Shown in pieces: positions 24,901 to 32,686 of a stretch of DNA of 64,000 nt. Both the position numbers and the translations under genes were made by a program. The stretch comes from Brachionus manjavacas. Its lineage: Eukaryota; Rotifera; Eurotatoria; Ploima; Brachionidae. Position 1 is the stretch's first letter. The number at the start of each line of letters is the position of its first letter. Where the stretch lies: positions 186,001-250,000 of the forward strand of contig JAHQIY010000038.1 of assembly GCA_019054805.1 (NCBI GenBank), written 5' to 3'. The notes under the pieces were generated by a model. It was not told where the DNA came from and ran no database searches. It saw nothing but the letters and a program-made list of their open reading frames with translations.

Positions 24901-27900
24901 CAAGCTTTGAGCATGTACAAAGCGAATGCGCAGCAGACCTCGTTTGTCACGAATCTAAAGACTAGATGGCAAGACCTGAAAATTGGGATACGAGACAAAA
25001 TTTTGAAATTGAGCAACATTTGGCTTTTTTTGAACGACCAAATCGAAAATTTCTATGTCATATTGAACAAGACCGAAGACTTCTACACAAACATACTGCT
25101 CAATGCCAACTACTTGATCATTGACGAGAGCCAAATTAAAAATTTTGAATTGTCCAAGTACACGAGCTTTTTTCGCCTAATCGAAGACTTGTACGCCACC
25201 ATAAACGAGGACAACAAATTGATCAAATATTTGAACGAGTCGTTCATTAACTTTTCCAAGTATGTTCACGATTTCGAGTCGTCACAGTGTTTGGAAAAAA
25301 TTAGGTGCAAACTGTTTGAAATTAATTCTCGATGGGATGCTCTTCACAATGACATAGCCGTTAAAATAAGACTGGTAAATGTTTACTTTCATCTCTTTCA
25401 TTCATATTATTATTTTTCAGACTTGTGCGTAAGTCAAAGATTAGACTTGTCTTAAGTTATATTTTTTAAAATAATTTCAAAATGAGCAAATGACATTTAG
25501 ATTTGACTTTAGTCTGTTATGTGAACGCACAAATTTATTTGTTTGTTTTTCTCTACCGAGCTTGAGCTCACTCTGTATTAAAAAAAAAGGGGTTGTGAAG
25601 TTCGTTTCAACTTGATCTTTTCAATTTGTAATGCCGATGGATGGGTTTTTTCCTGACAATGAGACAGAGAAGTGAATAATACCTGAATGTTATTAAACGG
25701 GCGCTTTTTTCCTAAATATCTTAATAAATCCCTATGAGACTTATGCAGCCCCGTATGGATGACTTTTTCAGCCAGAACCAATCAGTTGGTTCTATTTATA
25801 GTCTGTTGGTCAGCAACCGACTTGAACTAACTTTTCCAGTTGGTTCCGATTATAGAGTCACCTATTCGGCAGCTCTTCGAGGCAGTAAGCCTACTACTTC
25901 TATCTTTTGGTATTTATTGAAATTTCCCAAAGATTCGATTTCTTGTTCAGTTTCCTTTAGTTTAACGAGAGACTTAAGACTAAGCCGCTCGGATATTATA
26001 GGTAAAAGAAAAAGTAAAGTTTATTTTGAAAAATCTTAATTTCAAATACCATATATTATATAATTTAAAAAATTTAAAGTTATATTTATGTTAAAATATT
26101 AAAATAACGAATGAAGTAATTTTCTTCAACTTTATAACACATAAAATTAAAATAAATTATAATAAATAAAATGTCGGGCAACATCTTCATTACAAATTCA
26201 TAAAAATTTTAGTAACTTTTTTATTAAAAGCGATAATTTAGTTCTGTAAAATGCTTAATTATAAGCAAATTTGCGTAATGCAGTAAAATAAGTCTGCAAA
26301 ATACTCTACAATTTTCTGCTTTTTGCACGCCATTAAAAAAGTATTCCAATCAAGTTTGCAATTACATTGCAGAGTTTCTGCAGACACATATTTTTGGATT
26401 AAGCAAAGTTGCTTAATAATTAAGCATTTAACAGAACTAAATTATCTCTTTTAGAAAAAACGTTATTAAAATTTTTCTGAATTGAAACGATTGAATTGAA
26501 ATCAACTTCACAACCCCAAAAAATAAAAATAAAATAAAAATAAGTTAAAAAAAACGATTAAAGAAAAGATAAATAGATATGTAATAAATGATATATATAT
26601 TTTTTTTGAAATGTAGTTTTTGAAAGTTTAGTAATAGTGAACAAATCGCAGCAGCTGCTCGACTTGATCAAGCAATCGGCAAAAACTAATATAAATTAAA
26701 TGGATGAAAACATGAAATTACGCTTTACTATTTATAAAATAAGGAATCTATATTTAGAGATGTTATTGAAATATTTTAATTTTGAAAATTATTATTTATT
26801 TATTTGTTTGCATTTCTGTATCGAGCTAAAGCTTCTTCAGATTTTAAATAACAAAAATAAAATAAAAATCAAAATAAAGTTAAATAGAATAGAATAAAAG
26901 TAAAAATAATATAAGTTAAAAAATAGGAAAATATTTAAATTAAAAATAAATAAAGAAATATTAAGAAATGATAAAGATAGAGAGTTACAGAATACATTTT
27001 TTAAACATTTGATGGTTCAGGAAAAAAAGAAGAAATAGTAAGGTAGCAATTTCACAATGGAGTTGGGTACTCGATATTTCTTGATTCGAAACCTTTGTTA
27101 TATTCTTCCACCAGTCTGACAACCAGTGGAACAGAGTGGCTCAGCCCTGCTCAACATATCTCTCACTTAACTCAAAAAGTCGATTTGAGACTGTTAGTAA
27201 TTTAAGTTTATTATATGCCTCATGATGTAATATGTTGGAAGGAGTATCATATCTTAATTTTAGTATATAACGAACTGCTGAATTCTGTATTACTTCTAAC
27301 CTTTTTATATTAGTTTCTGAAAGAGAGTAAAGACAAGGAAAAGAATAATCTAGAATAGATCCTATCAAAGACTTCCTAAAGTTTTAAAGTCTAGGCCCCA
27401 TTTTTTATTTGACAAGATTTTGATTAAATTTAGCCTTGAATTGCAACGTTCTTTAATTTCTTCTATCATTGACGAAAAGGTTAATTTAGAATCGAATTTA
27501 ATTCCTAAGAACTTAATTTCTTTTAAGCTTACGATTCCATTCCCATAAATCCTTAACTCAAACTCAGAATTTTCTTTATTGTATTTACTAAAAATAATTG
27601 AGCATGATTTTTCTACCGAAATTTTCATTTTCCACTTGAAAAGCCACTTTTCTAATTTAAATGCGCTCTCTCTTAAATATTGATTTGTGAACATGTTTTG
27701 ATTTCGATCACATAATTTTATAGTAAAAAAAATGTGTGATCGTAATTTAGCTGATTGAATATATGATCACAGAAATCAAAATAGATATTTTTGGACAAGT
27801 CCTATTCAGTCTTTGTGCATGCGACTTGTGTGAATTTTCAAACCCCATCTTTTTTGTAAATACTTTTCAGCACCAATTTTTTTACATTATTTTTTGGCTT

Positions 27901-29984
27901 CAATAAAACTTTTCCAACTTCCGAAATAGCTTTTTTAGATGGTTTAGGATTTTTATAGGAAATTTTTTTCGATCTCTTAAGCTTTTCTTTTGATTCTATT
28001 TAATTTGTTCACCATTAAAAAGAATTAAATTTAAAAAAGATTAAAAATTAAAATTTTTATCAATAACTTATTTTACATTGATTTATCTTTTTTATCAATA
28101 AATCAATATAAAATAAATTTCAAAGTATTGTCACATTGAATAAGTAAGATAAATTTTTTAGTCTAATCGAACAAGATTTAGTGTAAAAAATGATATACTT
28201 TTTAAAATCAACTAAATTATCTAAAGTTCTCATCTAATGCATTCCGCCATTAGATAAAAACAAAATAAATTTTTTAAATGATTAAAGTAAACATAAAAAT
28301 TTTGATGAATTAAGTACAAAAAAAGAATAAATTAGTAAGCAACTGGAAAAAAATTTTAAAGAAAAAGTTTAAAATTTTTTTTTTAAATTTGAAATAAAAA
28401 AAATAAAGAAAAATGTTGAATATCAGAGAGATAATCCTTTTTCATTTAACCATTCACTGAATTCATTCCTTAAATTGCATAATGGGGTTTTATCCTTAAA
28501 GGGTCTTGAGCTATAAACAAAAGCACTGACATGGTCTTTGATTAATTCAATAATTAGTGTATTTTTGAAAATAACACTATAAGAATAGTAGCAAAATAGA
28601 AAATTTTTTTAGTAATTGATATTTATTTTTTTAATAAAATTAGATTAAAAAATATATTAAAAAAAACAAACAAATTAACACTTATTTTCTTACTTTATTT
28701 AACTTCTTTAACTTGTTCGAAATTTAAGAAGAAATATTACTTGTTCTGTTAATTTACTTAGAATCTCGAATAAAAAAATGTACAAATTACTTAACTTGCG
28801 TATAAAAAATTTTTTTATTGAACAAAATTATTAATAACTAATTTTTATAGCTAATTTATTTTGTAATTTGAATTTTTTAATTTTTATAATATAAATGTCA
28901 ATTTGACTTAAACTTAAATAAATAATAATAATAATAATAATTAATACAAAAAAATTTAATTTTATGTTTATTTTATTTAGTCAAGTTTATGTGAAAAAAA
29001 AACCGAAATAGACTTGCATAACCAAGACGACTTTTTTTTAATGCATAAAAAAATAATTTGTTTAATGTTTTAAGTATTTTAACAGTAAAGGTAATGATCG
29101 TCCGAAGTTTAAGGAAAATTTTTTTTTTTGAGCACGCGCTTCATTTGTAAAATTACTTTTCTCCGATTTTGTCACTTTTATTTCCTTTTTTGCCCACTTG
29201 TAACCGTCGATCTGGCCTTCGAAAAAATGCCAAAAACCTATTTTTGGGAGTTTTTAATTAGTTTTTTTGGAATCAATTTGCCAAAAACCGAAGTTACTAC
29301 TAGATAGATCTTGAAATTTTCTTGAATTTGGCTTTTAAAGATCAAAAAAATCTCAAAAATCTGAAAAGAAATGCAGATAGGAAACGCAGTGACACAGTTT
29401 TCAAGTGACTGCAGAACGATTCATCAAATGGTTGAAAGGGGGAGCATAGTCTTCATTCAATCCTACCAATATTTTACCTAAAATTTTTTTATTAAATAAA
29501 AATTAAAAACTTTTTCTAATTTGTACAAATAAAGGCTCGAAAATATCAATCCGAGTTGAGAGAAATCATTGATTTACCTTTTAATGAAAACTTATTAGTA
29601 TGGGTTAATGAAATGAATTTATTAATCACTAATCTGGAGCATTTATCAGCTAAAGAGTTGCTAGCTAAAGTCAACGAAATAGAAGTAAAACAACATGTTA
29701 AATAGGATCTTTATTAATTTAATTAAATTTTTTTTATTTTACAGGACATAAAAAGAGAAATCTGTGATCAAACAAATTTAGTATTTAAAAATGACTATAA
29801 TTTAATTATAGAGTCGAACTTGATTGATCAAATGAAAGATTTGATGAGGCGAATTATTCGTATTGATTCATTCATTCAACAGTCAACTCTTACAAATTTC
29901 ACTCGCTCTTATTCGGGAGCTAGTAATCAAACATCCGAGATCACGTCTCTTTACAGAGACAATTTTAATTTTGACAAGTTTTAA
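6310..29984 (+). CDS. Giant spectrin-repeat/coiled-coil protein (11 exons seen, 5' end uncertain)
   Basis: Eleven exons join in phase: 6310-6462, 6517-6598, 6664-6854, 6933-7562, 8882-9025, 9079-9246, 9301-9933, 14158-18789, 21760-25374, 29535-29684 and 29745-29984 (TAA). From the ATG at 6316 this gives about 3,543 residues. Nearly all of it is helical, with spectrin-repeat style Trp spacing (SWHKYNEAYGILNSWLENQ, SRWDALHNDIAVKIRL) and a long E/R/K/L-rich helix in the middle. Family knowledge: such proteins (plakins, nesprins, spectrin relatives) are cytoskeletal linkers. I see no CH actin-binding domain, EF-hands, GAS2 domain or KASH tail, so I do not assign it to MACF1/dystonin or nesprin. 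The first exon is preceded by an acceptor-like AG, so upstream exons (perhaps with CH domains) may lie outside the window. Confidence 0.85.
7563..8881 (+). other. Intron 4 of the spectrin-repeat gene
   Basis: AT-rich intron of 1.3 kb with no coding signal. It holds one isolated pogo/Tigger-like terminal repeat (see 8215-8240). Long T-runs are common. Confidence 0.6.
8215..8240 (+). repeat. Solo pogo/Tigger-like terminal repeat
   Basis: CAGTCAAACTTCGATATAGA resembles the Tigger/pogo end seen at 1538-1519 (CAGTCGAACCTCGATATAAC), after a TA. No transposase is nearby, so it is a solo end or the edge of a MITE. Confidence 0.5.
10217..11066 (+). mobile_element. Tc1/mariner element with ~45 bp terminal inverted repeats, decayed
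   Basis: The two ends are inverted copies: left TGTACTGCTATGATAAACTG then TTTTTACGAAATTTTACGTAA; right, read in reverse, CAGTACTGCTATGA, ACTGTTTTTACGAAGTTTTACG. Between them (about 10360-10570) the + strand keeps pieces of a Tc1/mariner DDE domain: a QDN-YPKH-like segment and SPDINPIELLWNDLKVF, the conserved SPDLNPIExLWxxLK motif. Frameshifts and stops make it dead. It lies in the long intron 9934-14157 of the spectrin-repeat gene. Confidence 0.8.
10583..10602 (+). repeat. Short (ATTAC)n microsatellite
   Basis: Three to four copies of ATTAC in a row inside the Tc1/mariner remnant. Confidence 0.6.
11070..12334 (+). other. Intron sequence between two transposons
   Basis: About 1.3 kb of AT-rich intron DNA between the Tc1/mariner remnant and the LINE at 12335. 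No open frame or repeat structure that I can support. Confidence 0.5.
12335..13385 (-). mobile_element. Jockey/CR1-like LINE, 5'-truncated, RT palm intact
   Basis: Minus-strand reverse transcriptase with the catalytic signature intact: LFFDVSQAFDKTWH (first Asp), GVPQGAVISPLLFTIFINDI, and LLFADDL. It continues through KWKMKMAPEKCSYTLFSG and FLGITFDESL, then past a frame break at about 12607 to a C-terminal tail (LIEDYVGAFVNSSRTFKQKTPLCS) ending at a stop at 12335. Endonuclease and RT fingers are absent. It is antisense to the spectrin-repeat gene in its long intron. The same tail occurs at 28423-28570. Confidence 0.88.
13386..14157 (+). other. 3' part of the long intron before exon 8
   Basis: AT-rich intron. 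A short foldback (CCTCTGCAATAACTCT near 13514 and its inverse AGAGTTATTGCAGAGA near 13588) and a brief (CA)n run near 13971 are the only structures seen. The minus-strand open frame 13574-13831 is basic and low-complexity with no family match. The stretch ends in the strong acceptor at 14157. Confidence 0.5.
14158..18789 (+). CDS. Spectrin-repeat gene, exon 8: 4,632 bp exon with E/R-rich helix
   Basis: A single exon of 1,544 codons, bounded by a strong acceptor (TTTCCTTTGCAG) and a GAG|GTACCT donor. Residues about 1-580 of the exon are coiled coil with scattered repeats. From about 15896 to 17470 (roughly 525 residues) it becomes a nearly uninterrupted series of ERERLE, RLELER and EKEKLE blocks, the composition of a stable single alpha helix or long dimeric coiled coil. 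Non-repetitive helical sequence follows (about 17470-18789). The exon is visibly less AT-rich than its introns. Long open frames on the opposite strand here (such as 16337-17635) are mirrors of this codon bias. Confidence 0.9.
18790..20423 (+). other. Intron 8 of the spectrin-repeat gene, left part
   Basis: AT-rich intron sequence of about 1.6 kb. Small open frames at 19381-19572, 19607-19837 and 20049-20252 are Phe/Leu/Ile-rich, without splice or family support, and are not called as genes. Confidence 0.5.
20433..21266. mobile_element. MITE (GGGGTTGTGAAG ends), split by a nested hAT-like MITE
   Basis: The left end, GGGGTTGTGAAGTTCATTTC, is matched by the inverted right end GAAATGAGCCTCACAACCCC. 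Both flanks carry the direct repeat TGAAACATA (20424-20432 and 21267-21275), a target-site duplication. The body contains AAGCAAATTTGCTTAA and TCTGCAAAATACTCTACA, shared with copies at 25589-26517 and about 46906-47790. Without the nested insertion (20704-21188) the element is about 349 bp. No coding capacity. Confidence 0.8.
20704..21188. mobile_element. hAT-like MITE with long internal inverted repeat, nested
   Basis: Ends TAGTATTGG and CCAACACTA, flanked by near-identical 8-mers (CATTTTAC and CATTTACA). The two halves (about 20704-20870 and 21030-21188) are largely inverted copies rich in GGCCGG, GGCGGTC and GACCGC motifs, strikingly GC-rich for this DNA, so a single strand could fold into a long hairpin. 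The right end, read in reverse, matches the left end of the 46520-48265 element (AGTGTTGG, then CAAGCGGACA), so they are one family. An 8-bp duplication and these ends fit hAT elements. Confidence 0.75.
21760..25374 (+). CDS. Spectrin-repeat gene, exon 9: 3,615 bp exon of spectrin-like repeats
   Basis: A single exon of 1,205 codons. The acceptor is CACAAATCAAG|GTGGATTAC and the donor AGACTG|GTAAATG. It encodes successive helical units of about 105-115 residues with Trp at spectrin positions (DLQSWLGDAS, IKSWLENKAK, IEQWTKYDQM, LSKWQFCLEH, TRWQDLKIG, SRWDALHNDI). It joins exon 8 in phase 0 (FLE|VDYHQK). A 46-bp piece of this exon (24372-24417) is repeated exactly in the next intron at 26633-26678. 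Confidence 0.9.
25375..25588 (+). other. Start of intron 9 with a LINE 3'-tail scrap
   Basis: Begins at the GTAAATG donor. At about 25533-25580 the minus strand reads AGCTCAAGCTCGGTAGAG then AAACAAACAAATAAA, resembling the 3' tails of LINE copies at about 1790-1845 and 26790-26830. Confidence 0.45.
25589..26517. mobile_element. Second GGGGTTGTGAAG MITE copy, split by another element
   Basis: The left end GGGGTTGTGAAGTTCGTTTC and right end (inverse, GAAATCAACTTCACAACCCC) match the 20433-21266 family, with the shared body at 26250-26420. The MITE is interrupted between its TTTCAATT and AATTCA segments by the 566-bp element at 25628-26193. Flanks are A-runs, so a target duplication cannot be read. 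Confidence 0.8.
25628..26193 (+). mobile_element. 566-bp non-autonomous element with GTAATG...CATTAC ends (copy A)
   Basis: Ends GTAATGCCGATGG and CATCTTCATTAC (imperfect inverted repeats), inserted in the MITE above. A second copy lies inverted at about 43455-44072 in a rhophilin intron, with the same internal segments (TTGGTTCCGATTATAGAGTC, GTCTGTTGGTCAGCAACC). An open frame at 25734-26039 exists in this copy, but copy B carries indels (a duplicated GAGGTGCCGAA), so I do not call a protein. The superfamily is unknown to me. Confidence 0.7.
26633..26678 (+). repeat. 46-bp exact copy of spectrin-gene exon 9 sequence in the next intron
   Basis: Bases 26633-26678 are identical to 24372-24417 in the coding exon (from AATAGTGAACAAATCGCAGC to GATCAAGCAATCG). 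The surroundings differ completely and are AT-rich. Same orientation, 2.26 kb downstream. It looks like a templated filler inserted during repair of a break. Confidence 0.9.
26790..27760 (-). mobile_element. LINE 3' half, minus strand, same family as 1-818
   Basis: The minus strand encodes FKWKMKISVEKSCSIIFSKY and FLGIKFDSKL (27694-27365), then after a frameshift SILDYSFPCLYSLSETNIKR and NILHHEAYNKLKLLTVSN (27368-27141). It closely matches the 249-818 fragment. The 3' end near 26790 has an ACAAATAAATAAATAA-like tail (read in reverse). The catalytic palm is missing, so it is dead. It lies antisense in the last long intron of the spectrin-repeat gene. Confidence 0.85.
27761..28422 (+). other. 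Intron stretch, no gene seen
   Basis: AT-rich intron DNA. The minus strand at about 27960-27830 is briefly open and Lys-rich (KPSKKAISEVGKVLL) but has no start or family match. Confidence 0.4.
28423..28570 (-). mobile_element. LINE C-terminal tail fragment
   Basis: The minus strand reads LIIELIKDHVSAFVYSSRPF then KDKTPLCNLRNEFSEWLNEK and a stop, homologous to the tail of the LINE at 12335-13385 (LVLNLIEDYVGAFVNSSRTF, KQKTPLCS). Only this end survives. Confidence 0.75.
28571..29534 (+). other. End of the last long intron, with an (AAT)n microsatellite
   Basis: AT-rich intron, with an (ATA)n run at 28919-28941. No coding sequence until the exon at 29535. Confidence 0.5.
29535..29984 (+). CDS. 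Spectrin-repeat gene, last two exons and stop
   Basis: Exons 29535-29684 and 29745-29984 continue the final repeat (ARKYQSELREII, then LLVWVNEMNLLI), joined by a 60-nt intron (GAA|GTAAAA to TTACAG|GACATA, phase 0). The protein ends NFDKF-stop after a Ser/Thr-rich tail (FTRSYSGASNQTSEIT). There is no KASH, GAS2 or EF-hand segment. The TAA at 29982-29984 overlaps the stop of the convergent minus-strand cysteine-rich gene. The link to exon 9 crosses a 4.2 kb TE-filled intron and rests on phase (0/0) and repeat continuity. Confidence 0.75.
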
Positions 29985-30298
29985 AATCTTAATAAATTCA
30001 ATTTTATTAAAACAGTAGTTAAACACAAATAAACAATTGCTTTGCTACAAAAGTATTTTCTAGATGTTTCATTTCCGTAAAGACAATGATCTCCGGTCTG
30101 AAAGCATTGCAAATTTTGATCACACATCAAACAAAATTTATAGCATGCCACTGTTTCCGAACAATATGTTAAAATACATTGACCTGATTTGCATCTTTCA
30201 TCGTTTTGACACAATGAGTCACATCTCTCGGATAAAGAATTTTGCACTGTCACTCTAAAATTTAATAAAATCGCTACGAAAAACAATATTTTAATCAT
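29981..30298 (-). CDS. Secreted ten-cysteine protein, tandem family member 1
   Basis: 105 residues, one exon. An N-terminal signal peptide (IKILFFVAILLNFRVTV) is followed by C-x3-C-x5-C-x4-C-x4-C-x5-C-x3-C-x2-C-x5-C-x6-C, exactly the spacing of the three genes upstream. It ends in a hydrophobic stretch (AIVYLCLTTVLIKL) close to the C-terminus, like a GPI-attachment signal or a short tail anchor. Extra Cys residues in that tail distinguish this copy. Likely a small cell-surface or secreted protein; function unknown. Its stop (29981-29983) overlaps the stop of the spectrin-repeat gene on the other strand. It is the most distant copy, 1.1 kb from the others. Confidence 0.8.
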   Translation of the reverse strand: MIKILFFVAILLNFRVTVQNSLSERCDSLCQNDERCKSGQCILTYCSETVACYKFCLMCDQNLQCFQTGDHCLYGNETSRKYFCSKAIVYLCLTTVLIKLNLLRF

Positions 30299-31426
30299 AT
30301 TTTAGAATTCTATTTTATAAGTTTTTTGTTAGTGATTTTAATTGTCTTAGATCATAAACAAATCTAAAATATGCAATTTTATTTTTTTAAAGAAAAATTT
30401 GAATTTTTAAATACGAAATTTGCAAATATCCTTAATAATCATTAAATTAAAAAAAATATTTGTTTATTAATAATTAAGAATACAAATAATATTTAATTAA
30501 GCATGTTATTTTGAATATTTAAATTTTTGAAGAATTACATGTAAAATTTTATTTAACAATATGAATTTTAATTAAAATTTAATAAAGAAATTGCTTTTAG
30601 AAGTATTCCAAATTTAAATTTTTAATTTAGAAATTCTAAAAAAATGAATATTTTTTAATTGATACGAAACTTTATTTGGAAAATAAATAAACTTTTGTAA
30701 CCTTTTTTTTAAAAAAATTGATTATTTTCTTTCAAAGGCAATTTTTGGGTCGTTTTAAAAAAAATTTAAAAATATTATATTTGTTATTCTATTGAAAAGA
30801 CTTTAATAAAATAAAAATTAAATTTAAATTTTTAATATGTCATTCTTACAAATGCTGAATTGATTGATATTATTTATTTTTGATCCTAAAAGAAAAGGAT
30901 ATCTTAAAGGTTCACTCCTTAATAAATCTTTATCATTTTTTGATAAATTTTTTTATTTTCGAAGCTATCAAAATTAATTAATTAATACCATATATACTAA
31001 AAAAGGGATAATTTTTTGGTTCTATTCCATTATGTTACCAGCAAATAAGTGATTAAAATTTTGAAAAACTTTGGTGATGAAAAAATTCATTTCACTATAT
31101 GCCTTTGAAATAAAACCCATTACTAAATATAATTAATACTAAAAATCTTCATATTGTTATTTGCTTAGTTTCTCATATGTTATCATTTTGATTATTGTTT
31201 TATTTTACTTTCATTTTTTAAACTTTCATTTTTCAAGTTAAGACGAAACATTTTAGGTGACCAACTGGATAAGTATTGCCAAAGTGTCTCTTTTTTCATT
31301 AGAGAGATGTAAATGTTTCCTTCTGTTTCCCCTGATACGATGTATTAATCTGTATTTACAAATATAACATCTTTAGAAAAAAATTAAATATAATTGCTTG
31401 AATTGATCAAACAAATAAAAACAAAA
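30299..31426. other. Spacer between cysteine-rich genes 1 and 2
   Basis: 1.1 kb of AT-rich sequence. I looked for a decayed fifth family copy (clustered Cys codons, CxxGxC) and found none. Confidence 0.5.
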
Positions 31427-31762
31427 TTATATTTTTTTATTAAATAAAAAATAAGTTGTACACAATAAGATGATAAAAATTTCATAGTTTATTTTTAATT
31501 GTTTAGATGAGTTGTACTGAACGATGAATGGAATTGAAGTTGAATCTTTCGGACATGAATTTCCTGATTGAATGCATACTTTTTCACCTGAACAATCCAA
31601 ACAAAATTGAAGACAATCATCTCTTTCCCAGCATTTGGCAATTGAGCATTTTCCATTTTTGCAGTCAGGTGTCAATTCACAAATTGTACTACATTGTGAT
31701 TGAGCAGATGCTTTGTCAAAAAACAAAATAAATGTCAAAATTACAAAAAATTTGTAAAACAT
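31427..31762 (-). CDS. Secreted ten-cysteine protein, tandem family member 2
   Basis: 111 residues, one exon. Signal peptide KFFVILTFILFFDKASA with a likely cut before QSQC. The ten Cys keep the family spacing (CSTICELTPDCKNGKCSIAK at the front). A short Ser/Asn-rich linker and a hydrophobic end (FIILLCTTYFLF) follow, ending NKKI: a GPI-signal-like arrangement. Its neighbours in the same orientation are 173 bp and 1.1 kb away. Confidence 0.85.
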   Translation of the reverse strand: MFYKFFVILTFILFFDKASAQSQCSTICELTPDCKNGKCSIAKCWERDDCLQFCLDCSGEKVCIQSGNSCPKDSTSIPFIVQYNSSKQLKINYEIFIILLCTTYFLFNKKI

Positions 31763-31934
31763 TTTTAAAGTTTTAAATCCGATGATTGAGTATCTTTCAT
31801 ATTTATTATTAGAAATTGTTGTTTACCAACTAATTAAAATTCATAGAGATAATGAAATAAACTAAAAATTAAAGGTAAATTTACAAATTCTACTTTTAAT
31901 TTATTTTAAAATATTTAATTAAAAAATATCAAAA

Positions 31935-32276
31935 TTATATGATAACTTTGAAAATAATATTGAATGCAAAAACAATAAAAAATAAAATATTTGAATATTT
32001 AAGGCTATTTGAAGCTCCAAAAAGTTGAAAACCAGCGATTGAAGCTGAAGATGGACATGATACTCCAGCTTTGGAGCAGGTTTCAATACCAGCACAATTT
32101 AAGCAGAATTGAAAGCATCCATCTGTCTCCGAACATTTTGAAATTGAACAAACTCCACTATTACAATTAGGAGTTATTGAACATATAGTGTCACATTGAG
32201 TTTGAGCTTCTGAATAAAGGAAAATATTCAATAATAAGCAGATATTTAGAACAAAGCGTTTCGAATTTGTAATCAT
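31935..32276 (-). CDS. Secreted ten-cysteine protein, tandem family member 3
   Basis: 113 residues, one exon. Signal peptide FVLNICLLLNIFLYSEA, then ten Cys in the invariant spacing (CDTICSITPNCNSGVCSISK), a small-residue linker (SSASIAGFQLFGAS) that could hold a GPI attachment site, and a hydrophobic end (ILFFIVFAFNIIF). It lies 101 bp from copy 4 and 172 bp from copy 2, all on the minus strand, so the cluster arose by tandem duplication. Confidence 0.85.
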   Translation of the reverse strand: MITNSKRFVLNICLLLNIFLYSEAQTQCDTICSITPNCNSGVCSISKCSETDGCFQFCLNCAGIETCSKAGVSCPSSASIAGFQLFGASNSLKYSNILFFIVFAFNIIFKVII

Positions 32277-32377
32277 ATTAAATTTTAAAAATAAAAAAAA
32301 AAATTCAGCTTAAATAGCAAAATCTTCGATACAATGATACTAATAGACTTAATTAAAAAAAATTATTCATTAATTTT

Positions 32378-32686
32378 CTAATATTTAATACAAAAGAAAA
32401 ATACCATAGAGACAAATAAAAGGATATAAGATATTTTTAAAGAATTTGAATTTAAATAAATTAGATTAGATGAGTAATCACAATCTGGACCTGAACCATA
32501 GCAAGTTTCATTACCACCACAATTAAAGCAATATTTAAAACAAAGATCATTTTCAGAGCAATCGGTTAATATGCATCTACCACTGTTACATCTGAAATCA
32601 TTAGCACATATTGTATCACATCTTGTTTGAGCCTGAACTAAAAAAATCATGTTTACAAAAATCGCCAAAACTAAATTTATCGACAT
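32378..32686 (-). CDS. Secreted ten-cysteine protein, tandem family member 4
   Basis: 102 residues from the Met at 32686 (SINLVLAIFVNMIFLVQA is a proper signal peptide). An upstream in-frame Met at 32758 would put 24 extra residues in front of the signal and is less likely. The ten-Cys module (CDTICANDFRCNSGRCILTD) has the same spacing as the other copies, followed by a Ser/Asn linker and a hydrophobic end (YILLFVSMVFFFCI). First gene of the cluster in transcription order. Confidence 0.85.
   Translation of the reverse strand: MSINLVLAIFVNMIFLVQAQTRCDTICANDFRCNSGRCILTDCSENDLCFKYCFNCGGNETCYGSGPDCDYSSNLIYLNSNSLKISYILLFVSMVFFFCIKY

Noticed and set aside
24199..24903. 234-codon minus frame opposite exon 9
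   Set aside because: Mirror of heptad coding sequence; no independent support.
25734..26039. 101-codon protein in repeat copy A
   Set aside because: The sister copy at 43455-44072 has indels that would disrupt it; it lies inside a non-autonomous repeat.
28919..28941. CRISPR-like or regulatory array
   Set aside because: Simple (ATA)n microsatellite; no CRISPR structure anywhere in the window, and the DNA is eukaryotic.
6310..29984. Naming the giant gene MACF1/dystonin, plectin or nesprin
   Set aside because: Spectrin-like repeats fit several families, and the diagnostic CH, plakin, GAS2, EF-hand or KASH parts are not seen.
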